DNA of 64,000 nucleotides from an uncultured Burkholderiales bacterium (GTDB lineage Bacteria > Pseudomonadota > Gammaproteobacteria > Burkholderiales > Burkholderiaceae_C). The DNA lies in the NCBI GenBank assembly GCA_903887325.1, contig CAISPG010000078.1:1-64000 (forward strand). Direction: 5' to 3'. A program made the position numbers and the translations under genes. Below the pieces are notes generated by a model. It searched no databases. It was given only the letters and a program-made list of their open reading frames with translations, and had not been told where the DNA came from. Below, in pieces: positions 27,734 through 36,222 of the stretch; the stretch's first letter is position 1; each line of letters starts with the position of its first letter.

Positions 27734-27990
27734 GGGTTGGCCAAACTGTCGTCAAATCCCTGCTTGCTGTCATTCAGCCATTCATCGGCTTGTCCAGGAC
27801 TTAACAAGGGTAGCTTGATACCGGCCAGCACCTGCGAAGCAGTCATGCTGAGAAGCGGCGGGCTGAGCCGGGCGATCAAGGCGTTGTTGCGGGAAATACC
27901 CAGGGTCTGCCCGCGATTGGTCACTTTGTCGAGTATCACGCTCGTGTTGCGGGCCAGTTCTGTAGCGCTGATGGTTTCCATATTGTTCAA
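27724..27990 (-). CDS. Phd/VapB-like antitoxin
   Basis: METISATELARNTSVILDKVTNRGQTLGISRNNALIARLSP; overlaps the PIN toxin start. Confidence 0.8.
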   Translation of the reverse strand: MNNMETISATELARNTSVILDKVTNRGQTLGISRNNALIARLSPPLLSMTASQVLAGIKLPLLSPGQADEWLNDSKQGFDDSLANPWE

Positions 27991-28141
27991 AGTATGTATT
28001 GATACATATATTATGCATTTTTAACGCCGATAGTCAAGCCATAAGCTTGTGCTGCGGGGGAATGCGCCGATTGAACTTCTGCGCTTTATTCGGCAAGATG
28101 AGCCTCAATGCCGATGGGCAACAAACAAACAGGGCAAAAGC

Positions 28142-28984
28142 ATGACTAGTTTTTCCAGACCCGTGGTCATGACCGAGCGGCAGCGCCGTTTCAGGGAGAC
28201 TTACCGCGCCAACATCAGCCCGTTTTACAACGGCTTGCTGCACGTCGGCGTGATGTACGCTGTCGGCATCAGCCTGCTGGCATATTGCTTTGATCAGCTT
28301 GATGAAGCCACTTGGGCCTGGTTGATGGTGTTGCCGGTCGCAGTCGCAGGTAATTTCGGCGAATGGGCCATGCACAAATACGTGATGCACCGGCATATTG
28401 ATGTGTTTGCGCTGCGCGCCATTTACGACCGTCACACCCGCCAGCACCACCAGTATTTCACTGACACCGATTACACGATTGACAGTGTCAAAGAGTTTCG
28501 CATTGTGTTTTTTCCGTGGCGTGTGCTGACGGTGCTAGGCGTTGGCGGCGGGGCTGTGGCACTTATCTGCGCTTATATGTTCGGCGCGAATGCGGGCTAT
28601 ATCGCCTACATGACGGTGATCGGCCACTATGTGTTGTACGAGACTTTTCACTATTGCTGCCACATACAGGAAAACGCTTTTGTGCGGCACATGCCTTTCA
28701 TCAACACCATACGCCGGCACCACGCCGCCCATCACAATCTGGGCATCATGATGCATAAAAACATGAACCTGACGTTTCCGCTGGCGGATTGGCTCATGGG
28801 CACCAGCGATATCAAGCGTTCATTGATCGGTACGTTGTTCAACGGCTTTGACGAATCGCACATAGACCCGGCGCTCAAACCTTTGATAGAAAAATTTCGT
28901 GACGGTCAGGTGCAGCAAAACAGCGCAACCTTAGATGGGCCTTTGCTTAACGAGCAGGAAAGGGCGGCGCTGGGCGGTGCTTAA
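28142..28984 (+). CDS. Sterol desaturase / fatty-acid hydroxylase superfamily membrane protein
   Basis: Histidine-box motifs HKYVMHRH, HTRQHHQ, HYCCH, RRHHAAHHN within a multi-TM protein. Confidence 0.85.
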   Translation: MTSFSRPVVMTERQRRFRETYRANISPFYNGLLHVGVMYAVGISLLAYCFDQLDEATWAWLMVLPVAVAGNFGEWAMHKYVMHRHIDVFALRAIYDRHTRQHHQYFTDTDYTIDSVKEFRIVFFPWRVLTVLGVGGGAVALICAYMFGANAGYIAYMTVIGHYVLYETFHYCCHIQENAFVRHMPFINTIRRHHAAHHNLGIMMHKNMNLTFPLADWLMGTSDIKRSLIGTLFNGFDESHIDPALKPLIEKFRDGQVQQNSATLDGPLLNEQERAALGGA

Positions 28985-29216
28985 TTAAGCTGAGTCAAGG
29001 TGGTCAGCACGCTCAAAGACAAAACCATCATGCCGCCGAGTTTGATGACCATGGCTTGTTACTCAGCCAGCGCCTGCTCTTGCAAGCCGGTGGTACATTG
29101 ATTGGCGAATGCCGCCGTTGACGGTGATTCGACTCAAGTTCAGGGAAAGTCATGCCAACCGCGCCAAGTTGTTTAAGAGCTATTGTTGAATGGGAACCAA
29201 GAGGCGTCACTTTTCC

Positions 29217-30734
29217 ATGAACACCGCTTTGCTTGAATTGCGCAACATCAGCAAGCGCTATCCCGCTGTGCTGGCCAATGACCGTGTTTCATTGCAGGTG
29301 TTGCCGGGTCAGATTCACGCCATCCTCGGCGAAAACGGCGCCGGCAAATCCACCTTGATGAAAATCATTTACGGCGCGGTGCAACCGGACCAGGGCGATA
29401 TCCGCTTTGACGGCAAGCAGGTTCACATCCGCAATCCGCAGCAAGCCAGGGCTTTGGGCATCAGCATGGTTTTCCAGCATTTCAGTTTGTTTGATACCTT
29501 GAGCGTGGCGCAGAACGTCTGGCTGGGTCTGGATAAATCGCTGTCGCTGGCTGAGGTCAGTCGCCGCATTCGAGACAAAGCTGCGGCCTATGGTCTTGAC
29601 TTGGAGCCGGACAGGCCGGTGCACACGCTCAGTGTCGGTGAAATGCAAAGAGTGGAAATCATTCGCGCCTTGCTCTGCGAACCCCGTTTGCTGATTCTGG
29701 ATGAGCCGACCTCGGTGCTGACGCCGCAAGCGGTCGACAAGCTGTTCGCCGTATTGCGCCAATTGGTCGCCGAGGGTTGCAGCATTTTGTACATCAGCCA
29801 TAAGCTGCATGAAATCCGCGCGCTGTGCACCCATTGCACTGTGCTGCGCGCAGGCAAAGTCACGGGTGAGTGCGATCCGCGCGCGCAAAGCAATGCGTCG
29901 CTGAGTCAAATGATGATTGGCAGCGAACCGCCTGCGCTGGTTCACAGTCAACGCTCGCCCGGACAACTGGTGCTGGATGTATGTCAACTCAGTCTGACTA
30001 GCCTTGACCCGTTTGGTACGCGTTTGTCAGTCGTCGAGTTGCAAGTTCACGCAGGTGAAATCGTCGGTATTGCCGGTGTCTCCGGCAACGGTCAACGTGA
30101 ATTGCTGTATGCCTTGAGTGGTGAAGACACACGCGCATCTTCGGACAGTATCCGTGTGAGCGGGCAGGCGGTGGGCAACCAGGGGCCTTTGCAGCGCAGG
30201 GCGCTGGGCTTGCATTTTGTGCCGGACGAGCGACTCGGGCGCGGTGCGGTGCCGACTTTAAGTCTGGCGCACAACCTGTTACTTACGCGCAGCGAAGCCG
30301 TTAGCGGTTCAGGTTGGATCAATATGTCTGCACTGTCAGCGCAGGCGCAAAACATCATTGCCAAATACCAGGTCAAAGCCGGCGGACCGCAGGCACTTGC
30401 TCAATCGCTGTCAGGCGGGAATTTGCAAAAATTCATCGTCGGACGGGAGATAGACGCCAACCCTAAACTGTTGATCGTTTCGCAACCCACTTGGGGAGTG
30501 GATGTGGGTGCGGCGGCGCAAATACGTGCTGCCTTGCTGAGCTTGCGTGACGCCGGTTGCGCGGTGCTGGTGGTCAGCGAAGAGTTGGACGAATTGTTCG
30601 AACTTTGTGACCGCATACACGTCATCGCGCAAGGCCGCTTATCGCCTTCTTTGTCACGCACGCAAGCGACGATTGAGAAAATCGGCAGCTGGATGAGCGG
30701 TTTGTGGTCAGACACTGAAACCCTGGTGAACTGA
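29217..30734 (+). CDS. Nucleoside/sugar-type ABC transporter double ATPase (MglA-like; BMP system)
   Basis: Two ABC halves: GENGAGKSTLMKIIYGAVQ and SLSGGNLQKFIVGREIDANPKLLIVSQPTWGVDVGAA. Confidence 0.9.
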   Translation: MNTALLELRNISKRYPAVLANDRVSLQVLPGQIHAILGENGAGKSTLMKIIYGAVQPDQGDIRFDGKQVHIRNPQQARALGISMVFQHFSLFDTLSVAQNVWLGLDKSLSLAEVSRRIRDKAAAYGLDLEPDRPVHTLSVGEMQRVEIIRALLCEPRLLILDEPTSVLTPQAVDKLFAVLRQLVAEGCSILYISHKLHEIRALCTHCTVLRAGKVTGECDPRAQSNASLSQMMIGSEPPALVHSQRSPGQLVLDVCQLSLTSLDPFGTRLSVVELQVHAGEIVGIAGVSGNGQRELLYALSGEDTRASSDSIRVSGQAVGNQGPLQRRALGLHFVPDERLGRGAVPTLSLAHNLLLTRSEAVSGSGWINMSALSAQAQNIIAKYQVKAGGPQALAQSLSGGNLQKFIVGREIDANPKLLIVSQPTWGVDVGAAAQIRAALLSLRDAGCAVLVVSEELDELFELCDRIHVIAQGRLSPSLSRTQATIEKIGSWMSGLWSDTETLVN

Positions 30735-30735
30735 T

Positions 30736-31812
30736 ATGTGGAAACTGGAAGCCCGGCCTGAACCCTCTGCTTTCTGGCGCATTGCTTCGCCTCTGCTGGC
30801 GTTGGTGCTCACGGTTATTTTGGGTGTGCTGTTATTCCTGGCTTTGGGCAAAGATCCGGTCAAAGGCTTGCAGGTATTTTTTTGGGAACCGATTCGCAGT
30901 GCTTATGCCTTGGGCGAATTGGTGGTCAAGGCAACGCCCTTGTTGTTGATCGCATTGGGACTGGCGTTGTGCTTTCGCTCGAATGTTTGGAACATTGGCG
31001 CTGAAGGTCAGTACGTCATGGGCGCAGTCTTTGCCGCAGGTGTTGCGCTGTTGGCAGACAAAACAAGTAGCGGCTGGTTTTTCATACCTGTGCTGTTGGC
31101 CGGCGTGGTCGGCGGCATGTGCTGGGCGGCCATCACGGCTTGGTTGCGGGATCGTTTTCACGCCAATGAAATTTTGGTCAGTCTGATGCTGGTGTATGTC
31201 GCCATCATGGTGCTTGGTTTTCTGGTTTACGGCCCGTGGAAAGACCCTTTGGGCTATAACTTTCCGCAAAGTAAAACCTTTGAAGTAGCGACTCAGGTGC
31301 CGCGTTTGTTCAAGGGTTCGCGTGTCAATATCGGTGTGTTGCTTGCGCTGGCCGGAGTGGCTGGCATGTGGGTATTTTTGTTCCGCACGCGTGCCGGGTG
31401 GGCGCAGCAAATCGGCGGGCTTGCGCCGGCTGCTGCGCGCTATGCGGGCTTTTCTTCACGGCGAGCCATTTGGCTGGCGCTCTTGGTATCGGGCGCTTGC
31501 GCCGGTCTGGCAGGCGCTTTGGAAGTCGCCGGTCCCATCGGGCAACTCACGCCGTATGTGCCGGTGGGCTATGGGTTTGCCGCCATCATCGTGGCTTTTG
31601 TCGGCAGATTGCACCCGGTTGGCATGGTGTTTTCGGCTATTTTGATGAGCATGTTTTACATAGGCGGTGAATTGGCGCAATCCCGCCTCGGTTTGCCCAA
31701 GTCTCTTACCGGTGTGTTCCAAGGGCTGCTGTTGTTTTGCCTGTTGGCCTGTGATGTGTTGATGAATTACCGCTTGCGTGCGAAACCTTTACAAGCGTTG
31801 GAGGGCGCATGA
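30736..31812 (+). CDS. Nucleoside ABC transporter permease (YufP-like)
   Basis: GLALCFRSNVWNIGAEGQYVMGAVFAAG; VPVGYGFAAIIVAFVGRLHPVGM. Confidence 0.88.
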   Translation: MWKLEARPEPSAFWRIASPLLALVLTVILGVLLFLALGKDPVKGLQVFFWEPIRSAYALGELVVKATPLLLIALGLALCFRSNVWNIGAEGQYVMGAVFAAGVALLADKTSSGWFFIPVLLAGVVGGMCWAAITAWLRDRFHANEILVSLMLVYVAIMVLGFLVYGPWKDPLGYNFPQSKTFEVATQVPRLFKGSRVNIGVLLALAGVAGMWVFLFRTRAGWAQQIGGLAPAAARYAGFSSRRAIWLALLVSGACAGLAGALEVAGPIGQLTPYVPVGYGFAAIIVAFVGRLHPVGMVFSAILMSMFYIGGELAQSRLGLPKSLTGVFQGLLLFCLLACDVLMNYRLRAKPLQALEGA

Positions 31813-32732
31813 TGGAAACCTATGCTTTGCTGTTTGCCGCCACCTTGAGCGCCGGCACTGTATTGGCGATTGCATCACTGGGTTTGTTGATCAACGAAAA
31901 AGCAGGCATTGTCAATTTGGGTGCTGAGGGCATGATGTTGTGTGCCGCTATTGCGGCTTATGCAACCGTGGTGCACACTGGCAGCGATTTTTTGGGATTT
32001 GTCGCCGGCGCGGGCGTGGGCGCCTTGCTTGCATTGATTTTTGGTGCCTTAGTGATTGGACTGAACACCAATCAATACGCTACCGGCCTGGCGCTGAGTT
32101 TGTTCGGCGCAGGTTTTTCTGCTTTTGTAGGAACCGGCTATGTGCAAGCCAGTTTGCCTGAGCGCATCAGCTATGAAGTGCCTTATCTGACTGATCTGCC
32201 GGTGGTCGGTTTGGCCTTGTTCCGTCAGCACCCCATGGTGTACTTGGTCATTGGCTTTACCTTGGCATTGATTTGGTTTTTAGATAGCAGCCGGGCTGGT
32301 CTGGTGCTGCGTGCGGTCGGCGAGTCGCCGCAATCTGCGCATGCCTTGGGCTATCCGGTTCGCCGCATCAGGCTTGCTGCTGTGGTGTGTGGTGGTGCTT
32401 TGTGCGGCTTGGCCGGTGCATATATTTCTGTCATTTACACGCCGCTGTGGGTGGAGGGCATGATTGCGGGTAAGGGCTGGATTGCATTAGCGTTGACCAC
32501 ATTTGCCACCTGGCGGCCTGCACGCATTTTGCTCGGTGCGTATTTGTTTGGCGGCGTGACTATGTTGCAATTCCATTTGCAGGCTACTGGTTTAGAAGTA
32601 CCGAGTCAGTTTTTGAGCATGCTGCCGTATGTGGCCACCATCGTGGTGCTCGCGCTGATTTCGCGCAACCCGCAGTGGATACGGGTGAATATGCCGGCGT
32701 CTTTGGGTAAGCCGTTTTATCCGGGGGCTTGA
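31809..32732 (+). CDS. Nucleoside ABC transporter permease (YufQ-like)
   Basis: ASLGLLINEKAGIVNLGAEGMMLCAAIAAY; GKGWIALALTTFATWRPARILLGAYLFGG. Confidence 0.88.
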   Translation: MMETYALLFAATLSAGTVLAIASLGLLINEKAGIVNLGAEGMMLCAAIAAYATVVHTGSDFLGFVAGAGVGALLALIFGALVIGLNTNQYATGLALSLFGAGFSAFVGTGYVQASLPERISYEVPYLTDLPVVGLALFRQHPMVYLVIGFTLALIWFLDSSRAGLVLRAVGESPQSAHALGYPVRRIRLAAVVCGGALCGLAGAYISVIYTPLWVEGMIAGKGWIALALTTFATWRPARILLGAYLFGGVTMLQFHLQATGLEVPSQFLSMLPYVATIVVLALISRNPQWIRVNMPASLGKPFYPGA

Positions 32733-32774
32733 GTTTAAGAAGCCATTCAGGGTGATTGGCTTTCTTACTTTTCT

Positions 32775-32853
32775 ATGAAGACACGCTTTGGCCCACCATC
32801 CGAAAGTGTTGGCATTCCTGCTGTCATGGAGACACGCTTTGGCCGACCATCCG
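32775..32853 (+). repeat. Direct repeat pair, 28 bp units (32775-32802 and 32826-32853)
   Basis: ATGAAGACACGCTTTGGCCCACCATCCG and ATGGAGACACGCTTTGGCCGACCATCCG, 2 mismatches. Confidence 0.85.
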
Positions 32854-32963
32854 GTGCGATTTTTTTCTGCGCTTTCGCTCGAAAAAAACGCCCCCTCTGT
32901 CGGCCTCTGTGATGTTTTTGGTGTGAGCGCTGTTTCGGTTTTCATGAGGTTTTGGTATATCGA

Positions 32964-32979
32964 ACCGCAGAAATGCGGT
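32964..32979. other. Short perfect hairpin with GAAA tetraloop
   Basis: ACCGCA-GAAA-TGCGGT in the same repeat-rich spacer. Confidence 0.6.
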
Positions 32980-33053
32980 AGGAGAAGGTCACGAGCAGAT
33001 GACGACATGGTGGGCGGGCCGACGCGAACATTGGCGCGTAGCGGCAGTGAGCG

Positions 33054-33157
33054 GCGACCGAACCGGCATGGCGTGAGCACTTGACTTAGATGAAACATAT
33101 CAGCGACCGAACCAGCGTGGCGTGAGCACTTGACTTAGATGAAACATACAAGCGACC
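33054..33157 (+). repeat. Tandem 49-bp repeat, two copies plus a partial third
   Basis: GCGACCGAACC[G/A]GC[A/G]TGGCGTGAGCACTTGACTTAGATGAAACATA starting at 33054 and 33103; GCGACC again at 33152. Confidence 0.9.
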
Positions 33158-33252
33158 AACAAAAAACGAATTCACGGGAAAACCCTGAAATCAAGGCCAT
33201 AATCCGGTTTTTGCTTATTGACCAAATCTTGCGATATTTAAAAAGGATGGAT

Positions 33253-34398
33253 ATGACTGATTTTCAAAAGCGCACTTGGCTCCGTGCAGCCGCTCTTGGC
33301 GTAGTGGCTGCGGCTCTCATCGTTGGTTGCGGTAAAAAAGAAGAACCGAAACCTGCGCCTGTGGCTGAAGCTCCCAAGCCCGAGCCTTTGAAAATTGCAT
33401 TTGCCTACATTGGTCCCGTTGGCGATGGCGGTTGGACATTTGCCCATGACAACGCCCGCAAGGCCATCGAAGCTGAGTTTGGCGACAAAGTCAAAACCTC
33501 ATTTGTTGAAAGCGTGTCTGAATCTGCTGACGCAGAACGCAATTTCCGCGACATGGTGTCGCAAGGCAATAAGTTGATTTTCGGCACCACCTTCGGGTAC
33601 ATGGAACCCATGTTGAAAGTCGCTGCTGACAGCAAAGACGTTAAGTTCGAACATGCCACCGGTTACAAGCAGGCCGAGAACATGCGCACCTACGACAGCC
33701 GCACTTATGAAGGCGCATACATGGCCGGCGTGATCGCGGGCAAGATGACCAAGACTAACACGCTGGGCGTGGTGGCTTCCATCCCGATCCCGGAAGTGGT
33801 TCGCAACATCAACAGCTTCACGCTGGGTGCTCAATCGGTCAACCCCAAAATCAAAACCAAAGTGGTGTGGGTGAATGAATGGTTCAATCCACCGAAAGAA
33901 ACAGAAGCCGCCACATCGTTGATCAACAGCGGCGCAGACATCCTGTTTCAAAACACGGATTCAGCCGCTGTCCTGAAAACCGCAGAAGCCAAGGGCAAAC
34001 GCGCTTTCGGCTGGGACTCTGACATGACTGCCTACGGTCCCAAAGCCCACCTTGCATCTGCCGTCATCAACTGGGCGCCTTACTACATCAAGGCCACGCG
34101 TGAAGCCCTCGAAGGCAAATGGACCGGCGGCGCTGCAGTCTGGTGGGGCGTGAAAGAAGGCGCTATCGATATCGTTTCTATTGCCGAAGATGTGCCTGCT
34201 GAAACCAAAAGCAAAGTTGACGAAGTCAAAGCCGGCTTGAAAGACGGCAGCTTTGTGATTTGGAAAGGCCCGTTGCTGGACAACACCGGCAAAACACTGC
34301 TGAAGAAAGACGAAGTCGCTGACGACAAGTTCCTGGGCGGACTCAATATCTATGTCAAAGGCGTGGAAGGCAAAGTCCCCGGTAGCGACAAGAAATAA
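33253..34398 (+). CDS. BMP-family (nucleoside-type) ABC substrate-binding lipoprotein
   Basis: Lipobox LIVGCGKKEEP; KIAFAYIGPVGDGGWTFAHDNARKAIEAEFG...GTTFGYMEPMLKVAADSKDVKFEHATGY; AAGGATGG RBS. Confidence 0.9.
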   Translation: MTDFQKRTWLRAAALGVVAAALIVGCGKKEEPKPAPVAEAPKPEPLKIAFAYIGPVGDGGWTFAHDNARKAIEAEFGDKVKTSFVESVSESADAERNFRDMVSQGNKLIFGTTFGYMEPMLKVAADSKDVKFEHATGYKQAENMRTYDSRTYEGAYMAGVIAGKMTKTNTLGVVASIPIPEVVRNINSFTLGAQSVNPKIKTKVVWVNEWFNPPKETEAATSLINSGADILFQNTDSAAVLKTAEAKGKRAFGWDSDMTAYGPKAHLASAVINWAPYYIKATREALEGKWTGGAAVWWGVKEGAIDIVSIAEDVPAETKSKVDEVKAGLKDGSFVIWKGPLLDNTGKTLLKKDEVADDKFLGGLNIYVKGVEGKVPGSDKK

Positions 34399-34417
34399 TT
34401 TGTTGACTGCTTCCGCC

Positions 34418-34446
34418 AAAAGGCTGCCTGCGGGCAGCCTTTTTTG
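34418..34446 (+). terminator. Intrinsic terminator after the BMP gene
   Basis: AAAAGGCTGCC-TGCG-GGCAGCCTTTTTT. Confidence 0.85.
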
Positions 34447-34458
34447 AGACAGATAAGC

Positions 34459-35385
34459 ATGAAAATCAAACAAGCATGGACTGATTCGCTTTATGTGCTG
34501 GCTGTAGCCTTGGTTTTTTGGGCCGTGGCTACGCATTGGGAATTGTCAGAGCATATTGCTGCGTTCAGTCGCATCCATGAAACCGATCAAATCGATGAAT
34601 TGCCTTTTTTATTGATTGTTTTGTTTCTTGGTATGACCTGGTATTCATGGCGACGCAGTATGGAGGCCAGACAGGAAATTGCCGAACGCATTCGCTCTGA
34701 GCAACAAGTGCAGGAATTGCTGCGCCACAACAGTGATCTGGCGCAACGATTGTTCACCGCGCAGGAAGACGAAAGACGTGCGTTGGCGCGTGAATTGCAC
34801 GATGAAATGGCGCAGACTGTGACAGCCATTCGCACTGAAGCCGCTGTGTTGACTGCGCATCAAGCCAGTCCGCATGAAGTCCATCTGTCTGCCCAGCGGA
34901 TTGCCGATGCGGCACAGCAGGTGTCGCAAATGACCAGGAATATGCTGTTGCAGTTGAGGCCTATGGCGCTGGACAGCATGGGTTTGCGCGAGGCGGTATT
35001 GGCATTGTGTCAACAGTGGCAAAACAGCTCAGGCATTGAGTGCGAATGCGAGATTCCGGATCTCATGGACAGTGATGCGCAAGATTACCTTTGTGTCACG
35101 GTTTACCGATTGGTGCAAGAGGCATTGACCAATGTGGCCAAGCATTCCCGGGCGACAAAGGTATTGTTGAATTTACACACGACATCGCAAGGCAATTTGC
35201 TTTTGACTATCCGGGATAACGGCCAGGGTTTGCCTTCTGTCCAGAATAACAGTCAAGGCTTTGGCTTGCTGGGCATGCGTGAGCGCGTGGCCAGTTTGAA
35301 AGGGAGCTTTCACCTGCACACTGAGCCCGGCCAAGGTGTTGAAATCAGTATTGAATTACCGGTGAAGTTAGATACAAGCGCTTAA
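34459..35385 (+). CDS. NarL-system type sensor histidine kinase (HisKA_3)
   Basis: Two TMs; RLFTAQEDERRALARELHDEMAQTVTAIRTEA; HATPase DNGQGLPSVQNNSQGFGLLGMRERVASLKG. Confidence 0.9.
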   Translation: MKIKQAWTDSLYVLAVALVFWAVATHWELSEHIAAFSRIHETDQIDELPFLLIVLFLGMTWYSWRRSMEARQEIAERIRSEQQVQELLRHNSDLAQRLFTAQEDERRALARELHDEMAQTVTAIRTEAAVLTAHQASPHEVHLSAQRIADAAQQVSQMTRNMLLQLRPMALDSMGLREAVLALCQQWQNSSGIECECEIPDLMDSDAQDYLCVTVYRLVQEALTNVAKHSRATKVLLNLHTTSQGNLLLTIRDNGQGLPSVQNNSQGFGLLGMRERVASLKGSFHLHTEPGQGVEISIELPVKLDTSA

Positions 35386-35386
35386 C

Positions 35387-36025
35387 TTATTGAAACGATT
35401 TGATAACGCCGTGGCGCTGCGCAAAATGCACCAATGCCGCAGGTGTTTCTGCTTTTAACTTGGCGCGAATCGCGGTCTGGTAGTTGTTGACTGTTTTCTG
35501 TGACAAACTCAGCAATTTTGCGCATTCAGGGATGGATTTGCCTTCTGCCAGCATTTTGAAAACTTCAAATTCTTTGGATGACAGGTGCTTGATGGTTTCA
35601 GCTTCTTTGGCCAGCGCATTGTCGTGTTGCCTGGACAGCAAATCTTCGCTCAGGTAAATACTGCCTGCGTGCACAGCGTGTATTGCGTTGACAATATGCA
35701 CCGGGTCTGAGGATTTGCTGATAAAGCCCCTGGCCCCGTTATTCAAAGCAGTGGAAATCAATGATGAGTCGTCATACATGCTGCAAATAATGACTTTGGC
35801 GTGTTTGTCGCGGCTCAGGATTTTTTGCAGCAGCGTCATGCCGGACAAGCCTTTCATAGCCAAGTCTGTGATCACCACATCCGGCGTTTTGCCGGAATAA
35901 AGCGAATAACCTTCTTCGGCCGATTCCGCTTCGCCGCATACGCTGAGAAGCGGGTCTGAAGCGATCAATCGCACATAGCCTTGGCGCACGATGGCGTGAT
36001 CATCAACGATCAAAACACTGACCAT
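35387..36025 (-). CDS. LuxR/NarL-family response regulator
   Basis: MVSVLIVDDHAIVRQGYVRLI...DVVITDLAMKGLSG...; C-terminal HTH HLSSKEFEVFKMLAEGKSIPECAKLLSLSQKTVNNYQTAIRAKL. Confidence 0.92.
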   Translation of the reverse strand: MVSVLIVDDHAIVRQGYVRLIASDPLLSVCGEAESAEEGYSLYSGKTPDVVITDLAMKGLSGMTLLQKILSRDKHAKVIICSMYDDSSLISTALNNGARGFISKSSDPVHIVNAIHAVHAGSIYLSEDLLSRQHDNALAKEAETIKHLSSKEFEVFKMLAEGKSIPECAKLLSLSQKTVNNYQTAIRAKLKAETPAALVHFAQRHGVIKSFQ

Positions 36026-36222
36026 GGTCTGATACCTTTAACAAATAACGCGGTGAATCTTTGAATCTCAAGTCAAGCAGATGAGAGTAAGAGCTTAGAG
36101 GCAAATGCTTCCAGAAAGTGTGGCGGTGGCCTGAACCTAAAGGCAGATCAGGAATTTTTCCCGAACGAACTGGCAAATAATCCTGTTCTAGGAAATTTTC
36201 TTGCTGAAGGTACATATTAATC

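Noticed and set aside
29089-29104. Sigma54-like TGGTAC-ATTGA-TTGGC upstream of the nucleoside ABC operon
   Set aside because: The invariant GC of the -12 element is GG here; not supportable.
32592-33098. 168-aa minus ORF and 98-aa plus ORF (32788-33084) in the repeat spacer
   Set aside because: Overlap direct repeats and the 3' end of a permease gene; sequence looks low-information, likely non-coding.
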